A stretch of DNA of 64,000 bases from NCBI RefSeq assembly GCF_034702125.1, contig NC_085861.1, positions 3,930,145 through 3,994,144 of the forward strand. Reading direction: 5' to 3'. Source of the DNA: Engraulis encrasicolus. Taxonomy: Eukaryota > Chordata > Actinopteri > Clupeiformes > Engraulidae. Shown here one piece after another: positions 57,001 through 63,929 of the stretch (position 1 is its first letter; each line of letters begins with the position of its first letter). A program made the position numbers and the translations under genes. The notes beneath the pieces were generated by a model. That model was given only the letters and a program-made list of their open reading frames with translations, had not been told where the DNA came from and searched no databases.

Positions 57001-58915
57001 TTGTAATGGGGGCAGCTCTTTGTTTACATTTCAAAAAAACATTTTTATTTATTCCCAAAAACATCCAAAAGGTTATAAAACATCAGCAGACAACTAGCAA
57101 GCAGCAGTACCTTTTGGGAAAATATTTGGAGTTGGCCTATGTTTTATTTTTTTTAAATGTAAACAAACGCTGCCCCCATTAGAATTGCTCATATCTCGGA
57201 AAGGGCTGAGCCGAAAAATGTGGCATCACCAGGTACTGACAAGTCAAGGGTAGCGTGAGCAATACAACTGCATGTTGAAATTGACCAAACTGTCCCTTTA
57301 AGATTTTGTTTGTTAATTCTTAACCTACAAACATGGAAAAGACAGAGGAGATGAAAGACATTGGAAACTTCTTGAATGTAGCAATCCCATTACAATAGAA
57401 ACAACATGAATTGTTTGCCAATTAATGACTATATGTAGTAGCCTAGCCCAGTGGTTCCCAACCTTTTTCTTCAGGGACCCATGTTTTTACTATTGTAAGG
57501 TTTGGTGACCCAGCGCCCGCATGAGAGGAAGTCACTCGATACGCTCTGTCTCCTACGAAAACTCATTTTAGTCATCATTTTATTCCTCAATTCGTCTTTG
57601 TTCAAAAAACAGAATAAATGTTTAATGTAGCACTTAAATTTTGTTGCTTCTATGCATTTGTCATTTATTCAACATGGGCTACATATGGTATTAAAATGAA
57701 ACCCCTTAAACTCAAGAGGGCTTCGCGACCCCCTGTGGATCTTTGGCGACCCATAGGTTGGGAATCACTGGCCTAGCCTATAATGCAACCTTTGTTATAT
57801 AGCCTAATAGTGAGTTAAATTGAATCCGAATGACTCAGCGTGCCCTACAATATCGCCCCCCTGTGGCCACATTAGCTAATGAAGATAATGTTGCTTGAGT
57901 GATATGTGGCATGTGCATGAGGAAAGAGACGTAGGCTATGTGCCGTCAGTATTTTTCCTTCATATCATTCAGAAGCATGGTGTGATGCATACTTTGTACT
58001 ATGTTGCGCATATCTACCATCTCCTCTTTGACAAACTGACCGATTTGTTTTTTCACTTGTTCTTACACACATATTGATGACCATGGTGCCTATGTAATAA
58101 CACTTAACTTTGAAGTGAATTATTTGCAGAATTACACTGTGAAATGTATTCTTCCTTTTTGTATGCATACATATGTGCGCTGTGCACCTTGTAAACTTGT
58201 AACGGTGATAGCTCAGTCAACATGAAAAGAGATAAGAGACATGCAAAACCATGCCTATGAGAAATCCCATTGTAATAAGATTTTCTTTAATTATCTTCGA
58301 AATAACACAACACACACCATTCTGGTTAAGGAAGCCGTTCCATGACCATGTTTAGCACCCGAGACAATTGTTGTTTTCCTCGCACGAGTACAGCGGCGTC
58401 CGCACGGTCCGAAATATGTAAAACGCCAAAAAAATGAATTGAAGTGAATGGGACCGTAAAGTCCAGAATAGCTGCGCACATCAATGGCTGAAAAGACACG
58501 AGTCCCAGACAGGTAGGATGAGCACCAGTGCTACATTTAGTACTAGCAAGAGAGAGTTTAAAAGTTCTTGCGATTTAATTCTAAACAAGCATGACCAAAC
58601 GGGAGGTGTTGCACATTTGGTACGAGACAGCGTTTCCCGAGATGTTTTTTGGGAAGGTGATGTCTCGGCACCTGCCAAGCCATGACACACACCTGCCGCC
58701 ATCTTGCCTACAGATTTTGCTTAGTACATGCCTTACAAGTTACTGCAGGCATTAACATTGTATGTATTAGTGCTAATAGATGTATCCCTAAAATAAAGTG
58801 TTACCAAAAAACAAATAAAATGGCCTTGCCTGTAGATGTCCCGACACACTGGGCACATCAGGTCCTCCTCTGGAAGGGAGGGGGCCCCCCTGGCGCTGAC
58901 ACTGCTACTGGCCAT
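44763..58915 (-). CDS. TRIM B: RING/B-box/coiled-coil/PRY-SPRY E3 ligase
   Basis: Ten exons (58830-58915, 52268-52492, 51034-51178, 50044-50139, 49541-49771, 49328-49350, 48285-48406, 46774-46885, 46249-46428, 44763-45015) total 1473 nt, 490 aa and a stop. RING: C21, C24, C36, H38, C41, C44, C57, C60. B-box 2: C108, H111, C119, D122, C127, C130, H136, H139. Coiled coil about 153-268, PRY from about 310 ([20 protein letters not shown]), SPRY 348-485 ([26 protein letters not shown]). It is a paralogue of TRIM A in tandem, class C-IV (A33/TRIM35-like), an expected ubiquitin ligase. Start context AAC-ATG-G is strong. Odd: the RING is split by a 6.3 kb GC-AG intron, there are four introns more than expected, and the last residues come from a minisatellite. 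Confidence 0.92.
45091..45158 (-). repeat. Duplicate of the TRIM B exon 10 5' edge
   Basis: CACCTGCTACGCAGCCCCCG...CCCTGTACCTGCACATGACA resembles 44970-45038, including the acceptor. In the frame of the real exon the copy meets TAG, so it is not a usable exon. An (ATTAC)n-like run separates the copies. Confidence 0.88.
45170..45330 (-). mobile_element. tRNA-derived SINE, second family (copy 2)
   Basis: Reverse orientation: GGGGCTTTTTATGCCTTTAT at the left, CAACCGGGGTCCCAATGG toward the head. Confidence 0.65.
45384..45562. mobile_element. Palindromic MITE
   Basis: ATCAGAAACACACACTTGAT...CCAGTGGGCATTT is mirrored by AAATGCCCACTGG...AAGTGTGTGTTTCTGAT, with arms of about 75 bp. Confidence 0.85.
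45976..46234. mobile_element. hAT-type MITE (GGCTCCGAC family, copy 2)
   Basis: GGCCCTCCGCACATCGGCTC at the left and GAGCCGGTGTGTGGAGGCC at the right; homologous to 30040-30300. TRIM B intron 9. Confidence 0.75.
46249..46428 (-). CDS. TRIM B exon 9: SPRY, first part
   Basis: [20 protein letters not shown] to [14 protein letters not shown] and AG^gtaggg, 180 nt. A hAT-type MITE starts about 14 nt past the donor. Confidence 0.92.
46636..46752. mobile_element. Palindromic MITE, GTTGCTAAC family (copy 3)
   Basis: AAAGCGTAGTTGTTAGCC at the left and TTTCGAGAAATGCACCCCTG at the right. TRIM B intron 8. Confidence 0.75.
46774..46885 (-). CDS. TRIM B exon 8: PRY
   Basis: [20 protein letters not shown] to RHVPDNPE and AG^gttagt. 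The intron that follows has no counterpart in TRIM A. A 581 bp pentamer array lies just upstream in transcript order. Confidence 0.92.
46903..47483 (-). repeat. (AGTAG/AGTAC)n pentamer array, 581 bp
   Basis: An uninterrupted pentamer array in which one position is either G or C. It has no stop in any frame, so long LLYST-type frames appear; these are artefacts. In transcript order it ends about 17 nt before the exon 8 acceptor. Confidence 0.97.
47585..47935. repeat. Interspersed repeat (GATTATCATCGACTTTCAAA family)
   Basis: CCTGATTATCATCGACTTTC, CGACAAAGTGGGTGGAGTTC and GCCTTACTAATAGCAACCTG recur, diverged, at 59880-60110 and inverted at 61696-61910. Class unknown; perhaps a DNA element. Confidence 0.55.
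48285..48406 (-). CDS. TRIM B exon 7: linker before PRY
   Basis: 122 nt, reading [19 protein letters not shown] to [13 protein letters not shown] plus A^gtgagt; identical in length and phase to TRIM A exon 5. Confidence 0.92.
48478..48836 (+). mobile_element. L2-clade LINE 3' end (+ copy)
   Basis: Starts with an ORF end [19 protein letters not shown], continues to the hairpin region CGCTTTGGTTATAAAGCGTC, and ends in (TGTAA)n. Homologous to 18089-18440. TRIM B intron 6. Confidence 0.78.
48997..49223 (-). mobile_element. Hairpin element D with hammerhead-like core, sense to TRIM B
   Basis: An exact 15 bp target duplication TTGACTCTTATATAT lies at 48982-48996 and 49224-49238. The arms are 48997-49041 and about 49120-49164. 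On the - strand CTGATGA (49073-49079), a CC-TGAA-GG stem and CGAAAC (49055-49060) sit in hammerhead order and spacing. The tail has GTCCTGCACCTGG and GGATGTGCACAC, shared with elements A and F. It lies in TRIM B intron 6, in the transcribed sense. Confidence 0.7.
49328..49350 (-). CDS. TRIM B exon 6: 23-nt microexon
   Basis: Encodes NIKSTLD and two bases of Arg between ctgacag and gtacag; same size and phase as TRIM A exon 4. Confidence 0.9.
49541..49771 (-). CDS. TRIM B exon 5: coiled coil (231 nt)
   Basis: 77 codons, [20 protein letters not shown] through [19 protein letters not shown], ending SFLL^gtgagt, phase 0 both sides. Confidence 0.92.
49787..49935 (-). mobile_element. L2-clade LINE 3' fragment, truncated
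   Basis: TACATTATATTGCATTTGGC at the left and AACCAAAGCGACTTACAATC inside match the tail and hairpin of 18089-18440, in the same orientation. Confidence 0.7.
50044..50139 (-). CDS. TRIM B exon 4: coiled coil (96 nt)
   Basis: 32 codons, [20 protein letters not shown] onward, phase 0 both sides: the classic 96-nt TRIM exon. Confidence 0.92.
50457..50642. mobile_element. hAT MITE (CAGTGTTTCCCAACC, copy 3)
   Basis: Ends CAGTGTTTCCCAACCAGG and GTTGGGAAAAACTG. Exact 8 bp target duplication GTCTATGG at 50449-50456 and 50643-50650. Confidence 0.92.
50653..50748 (+). repeat. Short tandem repeat with four CRE palindromes
   Basis: TGACGTCA occurs at 50653, 50677, 50717 and 50741, within repeats of TTGACGTCAGTGATTACAT. 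A related unit (CAGCGATTACATCTATTGCA) precedes the hAT MITE near 50424, so the MITE split the array. TRIM B intron 3. Confidence 0.9.
50924..50969 (-). repeat. Duplicate of the TRIM B exon 3 donor edge
   Basis: TTACATTTCTCATTGTATCT TACCTTCATATTC resembles 51011-51055, which contains the real exon 3 end and donor, at about 38 of 45 positions. Period 87 bp. Confidence 0.85.
51034..51178 (-). CDS. TRIM B exon 3: B-box
   Basis: Reads [30 protein letters not shown], and ends SLDMK^gtaaga. The acceptor is tandem (tgtagtag), so exon starts at 51181 or 51178 would differ by one Ser-Arg versus Arg, in frame. The 3' edge is duplicated at 50924-50969. Confidence 0.9.
51190..52093 (-). other. TRIM B intron 2, mostly unrecognised
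   Basis: AT-rich with a SINE fragment (51560-51690). No coding sequence was seen. Confidence 0.45.
51560..51690 (+). mobile_element. tRNA-derived SINE, second family (copy 3)
   Basis: GGGCTTGCATGCCCAATGAC, a C-rich middle, and CAGGCCAAGAAAGCCC near the tail; degenerate. Confidence 0.5.
52094..52231. mobile_element. Short TIR element in TRIM B intron 2
   Basis: CCTCAGAATTCCAAGTTAAT and its complement ATTAACTTGGAAGTCTGAGG are inverted ends 138 bp apart, 37 nt from the exon 2 donor. Confidence 0.75.
52268..52492 (-). CDS. TRIM B exon 2: second half of RING
   Basis: Acceptor ctgcag; reads [20 protein letters not shown] through [18 protein letters not shown], then a linker ending GGDLQSM and AG^gtaggt. 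225 nt, phase 2 both sides. Confidence 0.92.
52708..52885 (+). mobile_element. tRNA-derived SINE, second family (copy 4)
   Basis: B-box-like GGTTTGATTCCCGG, then CTCATTTCCTGCCCTACTC and an A-rich tail. Next to the MITE at 52892. Confidence 0.7.
53384..54050 (-). pseudogene. LINE ORF2 C-terminal region
   Basis: Reads [53 protein letters not shown] and [15 protein letters not shown], the region after the reverse transcriptase palm in L2/CR1-type elements. It begins abruptly after the endonuclease, off frame by one, so an internal deletion of about 1 kb is inferred. Confidence 0.82.
54051..55148 (-). pseudogene. LINE ORF2 N-terminus: 2A-like leader and endonuclease
   Basis: From ATG at 55148 ([18 protein letters not shown]) through [18 protein letters not shown] and [10 protein letters not shown]. 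After a frameshift near 54560-54620 it continues [32 protein letters not shown] and [11 protein letters not shown]. These are the APE endonuclease signatures. One frameshift breaks it. Confidence 0.82.
55095..55121 (-). other. 2A-like peptide motif (GDIQLNPGP)
   Basis: The nonapeptide GDIQLNPGP follows a hydrophobic LCTILLLC run at the start of the LINE ORF. The 2A consensus is D-x-E-x-NPGP, so Glu is replaced by Gln here. 2A-like leaders are known at the start of some CR1/L2-type ORFs; whether this variant skips is unknown. Confidence 0.65.
55993..56325. repeat. Inverted pair of tRNA-like modules
   Basis: At 56262-56315 TAGCTTAGTGG (A-box match) and GGTTCAAGGTC (B-box-like) are spaced as in a tRNA. 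The complement of the same module lies at 55993-56048 (TTGAACCC...CCACTAAGCTA). They sit in the interior of the long-TIR element. Confidence 0.65.
56898..57297. mobile_element. TTAA-flanked MITE nested in the long-TIR element
   Basis: Ends AGGGACAGTTTGGTCAATTT and AAATTGACCAAACTGTCCCT, inside TTAA at 56894-56897 and 57298-57301. Confidence 0.9.
57449..57770. mobile_element. hAT MITE (CAGTGGTTCCCAACC, copy 4), nested
   Basis: Ends CAGTGGTTCCCAACC and GGTTGGGAATCACTG. Exact 8 bp target duplication GCCTAGCC at 57441-57448 and 57771-57778. Inside the long-TIR element. Confidence 0.92.
58830..58915 (-). CDS. TRIM B exon 1: first half of RING
   Basis: 28 codons from [15 protein letters not shown] to [10 protein letters not shown] plus AG, followed by GCAAGG, a GC-type donor. 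Joining to exon 2 gives DIYREPVVL, the normal RING spacing (C-x11-C as in TRIM A). Without GC-AG splicing the RING cannot be completed. Confidence 0.85.
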
Positions 58916-58921
58916 GTTTCC

Positions 58922-59164
58922 TCATTCACTCTTGTTAGCGTAAAGTGCTCTGTATGCTCTCACAGCAGCCTGTCGCAGAGATGTCTTAGCAGATACGGTA
59001 GTTTTGAATTTTTGCTTTTGCTCAGAAGGGATCAATCTGTCTTCGCTGTGTCGGCCTAATTCCTCGTTGTAACGGTAGGAGCAACAAGAGGATAAGACCT
59101 CCTGGAAACTAACTTTATTAGCTATATAATCTGACACAAGCAGCCTTCTTACTCTTGTAATCAA
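58922..59164 (-). other. Open frame ending just before the TRIM B start codon
   Basis: An 80-codon frame (in-frame ATG not checked) ends with TGA six bases before the TRIM B ATG. The product (QKQKFKTTVSAKTSLRQ near its middle) is not recognised. It could be an upstream ORF in the leader or chance. Confidence 0.25.
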
Positions 59165-59184
59165 TAACTCTTGTGCATGGTTCC

Positions 59185-59241
59185 CACTAAACTAAACTAA
59201 ACTAAACTAAACTAAACTAAACTAAACTAAACTAAACTAAA
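59185..59241. repeat. (ACTAA)n pentamer array
   Basis: About 11 perfect units about 270 bp upstream of the TRIM B start codon. Confidence 0.95.
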
Positions 59242-59432
59242 CCCTTTTTCTCCAGCTTGAGATGCAATAAAATGCAGGGGATGGTGAGAGAGAGTGCTCT
59301 CTGTCTGTGTCTGATATAGGAGAGGTGAAAGTGCACAACACACTCCTTTTATGTGGTGCAGTGACACCCATATGACGTGGACAGGAAAAACAAACACTTC
59401 CGCCCACATTTTTTTATGAGTGTAGGGTTAGA

Positions 59433-59433
<1 letters not shown>

Positions 59434-59472
<39 letters not shown>

Positions 59473-59525
59473 TAGACCATACGTTAGACCATTCACACAC
59501 ACACACACATACACGCTCATGCATG

Positions 59526-59588
<63 letters not shown>

Positions 59589-59601
59589 GCACGCAAGCAC
59601 A

Positions 59602-59657
<56 letters not shown>

Positions 59658-59662
59658 GAACG

Positions 59663-59710
<48 letters not shown>
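59434..59710. repeat. Compound (AC)n microsatellite
   Basis: Several AC runs separated by short GC-containing units (CATGCGCGCG, GGCACGCAAGCACAG, GAGTACATGAACGC). Frames through it are artefacts. Confidence 0.95.
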
Positions 59711-59712
<2 letters not shown>

Positions 59713-60600
59713 AAGTCTATCCTTAACCCTAGGATGAGCAACATTCTTGAATACATAGTAGACCCCACCAGACATGCACATATACATACAGATGGGGGGG
59801 GATCTGATGCAAGGGCAAAACAGAGTTCCTCCAGCATGTAGAATATACTTGTAGGCCTATGTGTGTGGGGGTATAAAGGGTAGCCTGATTATCATCGACT
59901 TTCAAATCTCTTTGAGACTTGGTCTGACCAAGAGCATAACAATCAAAAATTCCCAAACGGCATGGTTGACCCGGCTCCCTTGGTTTGCATATGGTTGTTT
60001 GCTTACCGACAAAGTGGGGGGAGTTCCCGTATTTTCGGGAACTCAGAAAGTATTTGCATTGCTCTTGGCCTGACCTGACTAGTTGCAACGCTGAAAAGTG
60101 TTGCATCACTAAGAGGGCTCAGCCTGGCTAAGGGGTCAGTTGTCCCAGGCCCAGGTTGAGGAGGAGCCCAGGATTCCCTTGTCTTGACCTGACTAGTTGC
60201 AATGCTGAAAGTGTTGCGTCACTAAGATATATACACAATAAAGTAAATATAGGTCGCCCCAGTCAGAAGCAACTTTGAACGTATGTCGTGTGACATCTCC
60301 AAATGTGTTACGTTTCTAAGCTTTTGTGGTATCGGATGCGATGCGATGTCACAGCTTGTCGATTTGGGGTGCCTTGAAAGTTTTCATGAATTGAAAGGGT
60401 GCCTCGCCTAAAAAAAAGGTTGAGAAACACTGGTATACTGTATGCAGCCGGCAGGGCGCTAGCAAGCCAGACTGTATACTGTAGTTGCTTCTGACTGGGG
60501 CGACCTATATTTACTTTATTGTGCGTAAATGGCAGATGAAAGATTCCACTGACTAGCATTAACTTATCAATTTAGACAAATATGTATCATATTACATAAT
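59711..60600. other. Upstream of TRIM B: no gene recognised
   Basis: Contains the GATTATCATCGACTTTCAAA-family repeat (59880-60110) and a pair of inverted blocks, TATACACAATAAAGTAAATA...GTCAGAAGCAAC (60228-60275) and its complement (60484-60525), probably the ends of another MITE of about 300 bp. Confidence 0.45.
59880..60110 (+). repeat. GATTATCATCGACTTTCAAA-family repeat (copy 2)
   Basis: Matches 47585-47935 in GTCTGACCAAGA, GACAAAGTGGG and TTGCATTGCTC. The inverted partner is at 61696-61910, about 1.6 kb away. Confidence 0.6.
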
Positions 60601-61057
60601 TTATTTATCAGCCACGTTTCCGCGGCACCCCTGCTGAGAAACACTGCAGTATACAGTCAGGCTTGCTACCGTGAGAACATCTGATAGCTTCACCACACAG
60701 GAAAGACTCTGAGCGCAGCTTTCACCTTGCCTGTATGCCACAAGCCCCATGACATCTGACACAGGTGCTTCTCTCAGGGTGTATCTTTCTCTTTTTTACA
60801 ACATAGACCTACTGTACCGTACATAAATGATTAACAGAATGAAAAGAACAATATTAACACTATTTTAGATTGAACCTAACACTGATGAACTACCAAACTC
60901 TTTTAGTAATTACGATATGAAACAACATGCAAAAAGTTAATTTGATGTCCGTTTAACTTCAGATCAGTGAACAAACTTTTCATCAAAGCTTCACATTCTG
61001 AATGACAAATATTTTCATTTCTTTTATGACTAGGGGAAGTTTGAAAAAGCTCCCTCA

Positions 61058-61440
61058 CATTGACCATTTCACTGTTTTCTTTGATACATGTTTCGGTCCT
61101 AAACCGAATATAGTATAGAGGAATTTATTTAATTAACTTAGTCTAGGACCGAAACGTTGTGTATTATTATGCGATCTCTATTATCTAATTCTCTATTATC
61201 TAATATTTCTGTGAAGCCAATCTTATGACAAATAAATGTATCATCACAATGGCAACTCATTGAGCAAACAAGGGGCCGGTGGCCAGCGAGTGAGGCTATT
61301 TTCTTTTTCGGACCCTCGAAACATTGGAAATTTGGCGAGTGGACCTTTTTACTTTCTAGTTGAGTACACCTGGTATAGAGGAATTTATTTAATTAACTTA
61401 ACAAGTCCAGGACCGAAACGTTGTGTATTAAAGAAAACAT
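61058..61440. repeat. Direct and inverted repeats with GGACCGAAACGTTG
   Basis: GTATAGAGGAATTTATTTAA leading to AGGACCGAAACGTTGTGTAT occurs at 61113-61167 and again at 61373-61430 in direct orientation. A third, inverted GTTTCGGTCCT lies at 61088. The GAAAC box matches the hammerhead-like elements, but no clear CTGANGA box was found. Confidence 0.6.
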
Positions 61441-61474
61441 CAAAATGTCTTTTCAAACTGTCTGATGAGTGACC

Positions 61475-61690
61475 ATGGGTCATCTCTCACGCACCTGCCA
61501 GCTGAGGTGTGCGGGAAAAGTCACAAGTTGTTTTAAAGAGGACAGCGAAGAGTGGGACAGGAAATGAATGGGAGACGGGGGAGGATCTGGAAATGACCAG
61601 AGTCGGGATTTGAACTCAGTGACGCCAGCGTAGCAGTTCAGTGCCCAGTCAACTAAGCCAGTGGGCCACAAAGTCACAAGTTCAATGTAT
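61475..61690 (-). mobile_element. tRNA-derived SINE, second family (copy 5)
   Basis: Reverse orientation: AGGAAATGAATGGGAG in the body, GGATTTGAACTCAGTGACGC as the B-box region, and CAACTAAGCCAGTGGGCC as the A-box region. Confidence 0.65.
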
Positions 61691-61695
61691 AACTA

Positions 61696-61910
61696 TAGCC
61701 AGGCTGTGCCCTCCTAGTGACGCAACACTTTCAGCGTTGCAACTAGTCAGGTCAAGAGCAAGTAGGCCTACTTTCTGAGTTCCCGCAAATACGGGAACTC
61801 CTCCCACTTTGTCGATAAGCAAACAACCATAAGCAAACCAAGGGAGGCAGGTCAACCATGCCGTTTGGGAAACATTAATTGTTATGCTCTTGGTCAGACC
61901 AAGTCTTGAA
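61696..61910 (-). repeat. GATTATCATCGACTTTCAAA-family repeat (copy 3, inverted)
   Basis: Complementary to 59880-60110 (GACGCAACACTTTCAGCGTT, CTCTTGGTCAGACCAAGTC). Confidence 0.6.
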
Positions 61911-62329
61911 GATAAATTACAACCCTAAACTTGAGAGGGAATATTCTCCATCAAGTCTCTTAGCCTTCGTAGCCTCCTAGTGCAGATGGGGTCGCCGGCG
62001 ACCCTATTCACTTGCTGAAAATGCTGAACTACATCATAGCAACATCGCTATAAGATTACAGCCATAGTGCTGCGCTAAGGGGTTAAATTGTTGCAGCATT
62101 ACTACTCGTCTATCTGTTTTAATTCATTTCATAATACGTTTGTGATGGGCAGGGGGGACACATATATGTGGAGAGGGACAGAAGAAAGTAAATGTTCAGT
62201 CTTGCCAAAATAAGAAATCTTCTTCATGAAAAAAGATGGCGTGTTCAGATGTGATAAACACTAGAAAACATACAGTATGTGTTTTTAGGTTTGATAATTG
62301 TGGCGTAGCTGGTTGGTATCCTGTTGCTG
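61911..62329. other. Unrecognised intergenic sequence
   Basis: No gene or repeat family identified. Confidence 0.35.
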
Positions 62330-63800
62330 CTGGGGCTGCGCCTACACTCCCTCACTTTGGCCACAAGAGGGGGAAAGAGGACAACAGACGTCTGTACCAC
62401 AAGGACTGTGACATAGGGTGCATCCCAATATGTGACCTTGCCTCCTCCACTTGCCTCCTCCACTTGCTTCTCGTCATGATGACATCACTGACAACAGCAT
62501 TATATTTCAATATCTTGCAAAGGCTCAGTTAAGTGTTTTTCTCATTTGCAATTGGGATGGTGAATGAAAAACAGTCCCTCAAAAGTTGTTGTGGTGAGGC
62601 TGACAGCTGGGAAACTTTATCGTTTTCTCCACGGAGGAGGGGCTAGGAGGCGGGACGAGGAGACAAGCACAAGTGGAGGAGGCAAGGACACATATTGGGA
62701 TGCACCCATAATGTAGACTGCAGCTCATGGACTGAATCAGAAATTGTCTAAGCTATGAGATAGGCGTCTCTCATTGGCTCCCATTATAGCCCCGTTGGCG
62801 AACGCAGCCAAGTAAAAGATGAATGGGAGCCTATTGGGCTAAATGGCTCAGCAGGGATTTGTGACGGTTCTGTTCTCTGGTTTGTAAAGATGTGTGCACA
62901 TTCTGTACCTTATCATGAACGTTGTATTAGAAGTGAAGTTAAAGGTTCCTGACATGGCTTTGTTCTCCCAAAGACGTGTTAGTTTTGTCCTGCAACACGC
63001 TAGCATTCGGCTAATACCTGCTGGCTGAGGAATCTTTGCGACTATTCACGACCAGAGCTGACGAGAGACGTACTCTGACTGATCCTAGCAGAGACATCTA
63101 CGGTCACACACCTCAAAACCCCCCACCGCCGTCCAACATGTTAATTGAAGGTGCCCAAATTCTTAAGGATGAGCGCAGTCATTTCCTTTACCCCATGTAC
63201 ACATGCCGCTTTTCCACCACCTTAAATGCAATAAATAACAGGTGTCCGCAACAATCCTAACATAACTTTAAACACATCGACATCTGAAGTCAGACTTAAA
63301 ACTACAAAACAAATGGCGTAGTGCCGTAAAGTCGATTGTCACGTGTTATGTCATTGCTAGTTGAAATAAGGGTCATTTTCACGAATGTAACACTTGACAA
63401 GATGCAAACGTGTCGGCAAATGCTTTCACTTACTCATATCTATCGAACGCGACTCCATTGTTTCCAGGGAAAAAATCACACGGGCAGATAGTTCTATGAG
63501 AAGGGTACAGCCCCATTGGCACCCATTCATTATTTACTTGGCTGTGATAACATAGCTGCAGTGCCACTCCTGGCCACACCAGCTAGTTGTGGTTCTTGTA
63601 CAAGATTCCATTTTCTTTGACTGAAGTAAGTCGGTGCTCTCCAGTCCAGCCACAAGAGGGGGAAAGAGTACAACAAGTCCAGTCAAGTCAAGTCGGCATT
63701 ATTGTCAATTTCTTTACATGCACTACCTATACAACACCCATACAGTAGCAGACCTCTGTCCCACAAGGACGTAATGTAGACTGCAGCTCATGGACTGAAG
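62330..63800 (+). repeat. Local segmental duplication
   Basis: CCACAAGAGGGGGAAAGAG...CCACAAGGAC...AATGTAGACTGCAGCTCATG occurs at 62360-62410 plus 62708-62735, and again at 63648-63797. The first copy is split by a MITE; the second holds a different short insert (about 63680-63745). Confidence 0.75.
62416..62707. mobile_element. MITE (GGGTGCATCCCAATATG ends)
   Basis: GGGTGCATCCCAATATGTG at the left and ACATATTGGGATGCACCC at the right, flanked by ATA on each side. The duplicate segment at about 63770 lacks it, giving an empty site for comparison. Confidence 0.85.
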
Positions 63801-63929
63801 TAACTCCAGTCCAGCCTGACCGATGGGAAAAGGACCCAAAACCTGTCAAGCTGAGGAGGAAATGATCTCATCTAACTGGCATCAACCAATCAACTGAATT
63901 GGGCGGAGATAAGGCTGACTGTCTCACCC

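Larger units (their letters stand above)
55349..58503. mobile_element. Long-TIR DNA element with 9 bp target duplication
   Basis: Exact 9 bp duplication CCCAGACAG at 55340-55348 and 58504-58512. Terminal inverted repeats begin ACTCGTGTCTTTTCAGCC and run about 500-550 bp on each side. There is no transposase frame. A 9 bp duplication with long TIRs fits MULE-like or foldback elements. It carries two nested MITEs and inverted tRNA-like modules. Confidence 0.82.
53083..58705 (-). mobile_element. Non-LTR retrotransposon (L2/CR1-like), interrupted
   Basis: On the - strand: 5' region (58705-58504, GCAAGATGGCGGCAGG), a 2A-like leader, an APE-type endonuclease, and the C-terminal part of the reverse transcriptase ORF, ending near 53083 in an AATAAACTAAACTAAA tail. 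The catalytic reverse transcriptase core is missing, so it is dead. A 3155 bp DNA element interrupts its 5' UTR. Confidence 0.8.
52892..58806. mobile_element. GGTAACAC MITE split by a LINE insertion
   Basis: The left half (GGTAACACTTTATTTTAGGG, 52892 to about 53082) and right half (about 58706 to 58806, ending CCCTAAAATAAAGTGTTACC) are the two ends of one MITE. The LINE at 53083-58705 lies between them. Same family as 8324-8948. Confidence 0.8.
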
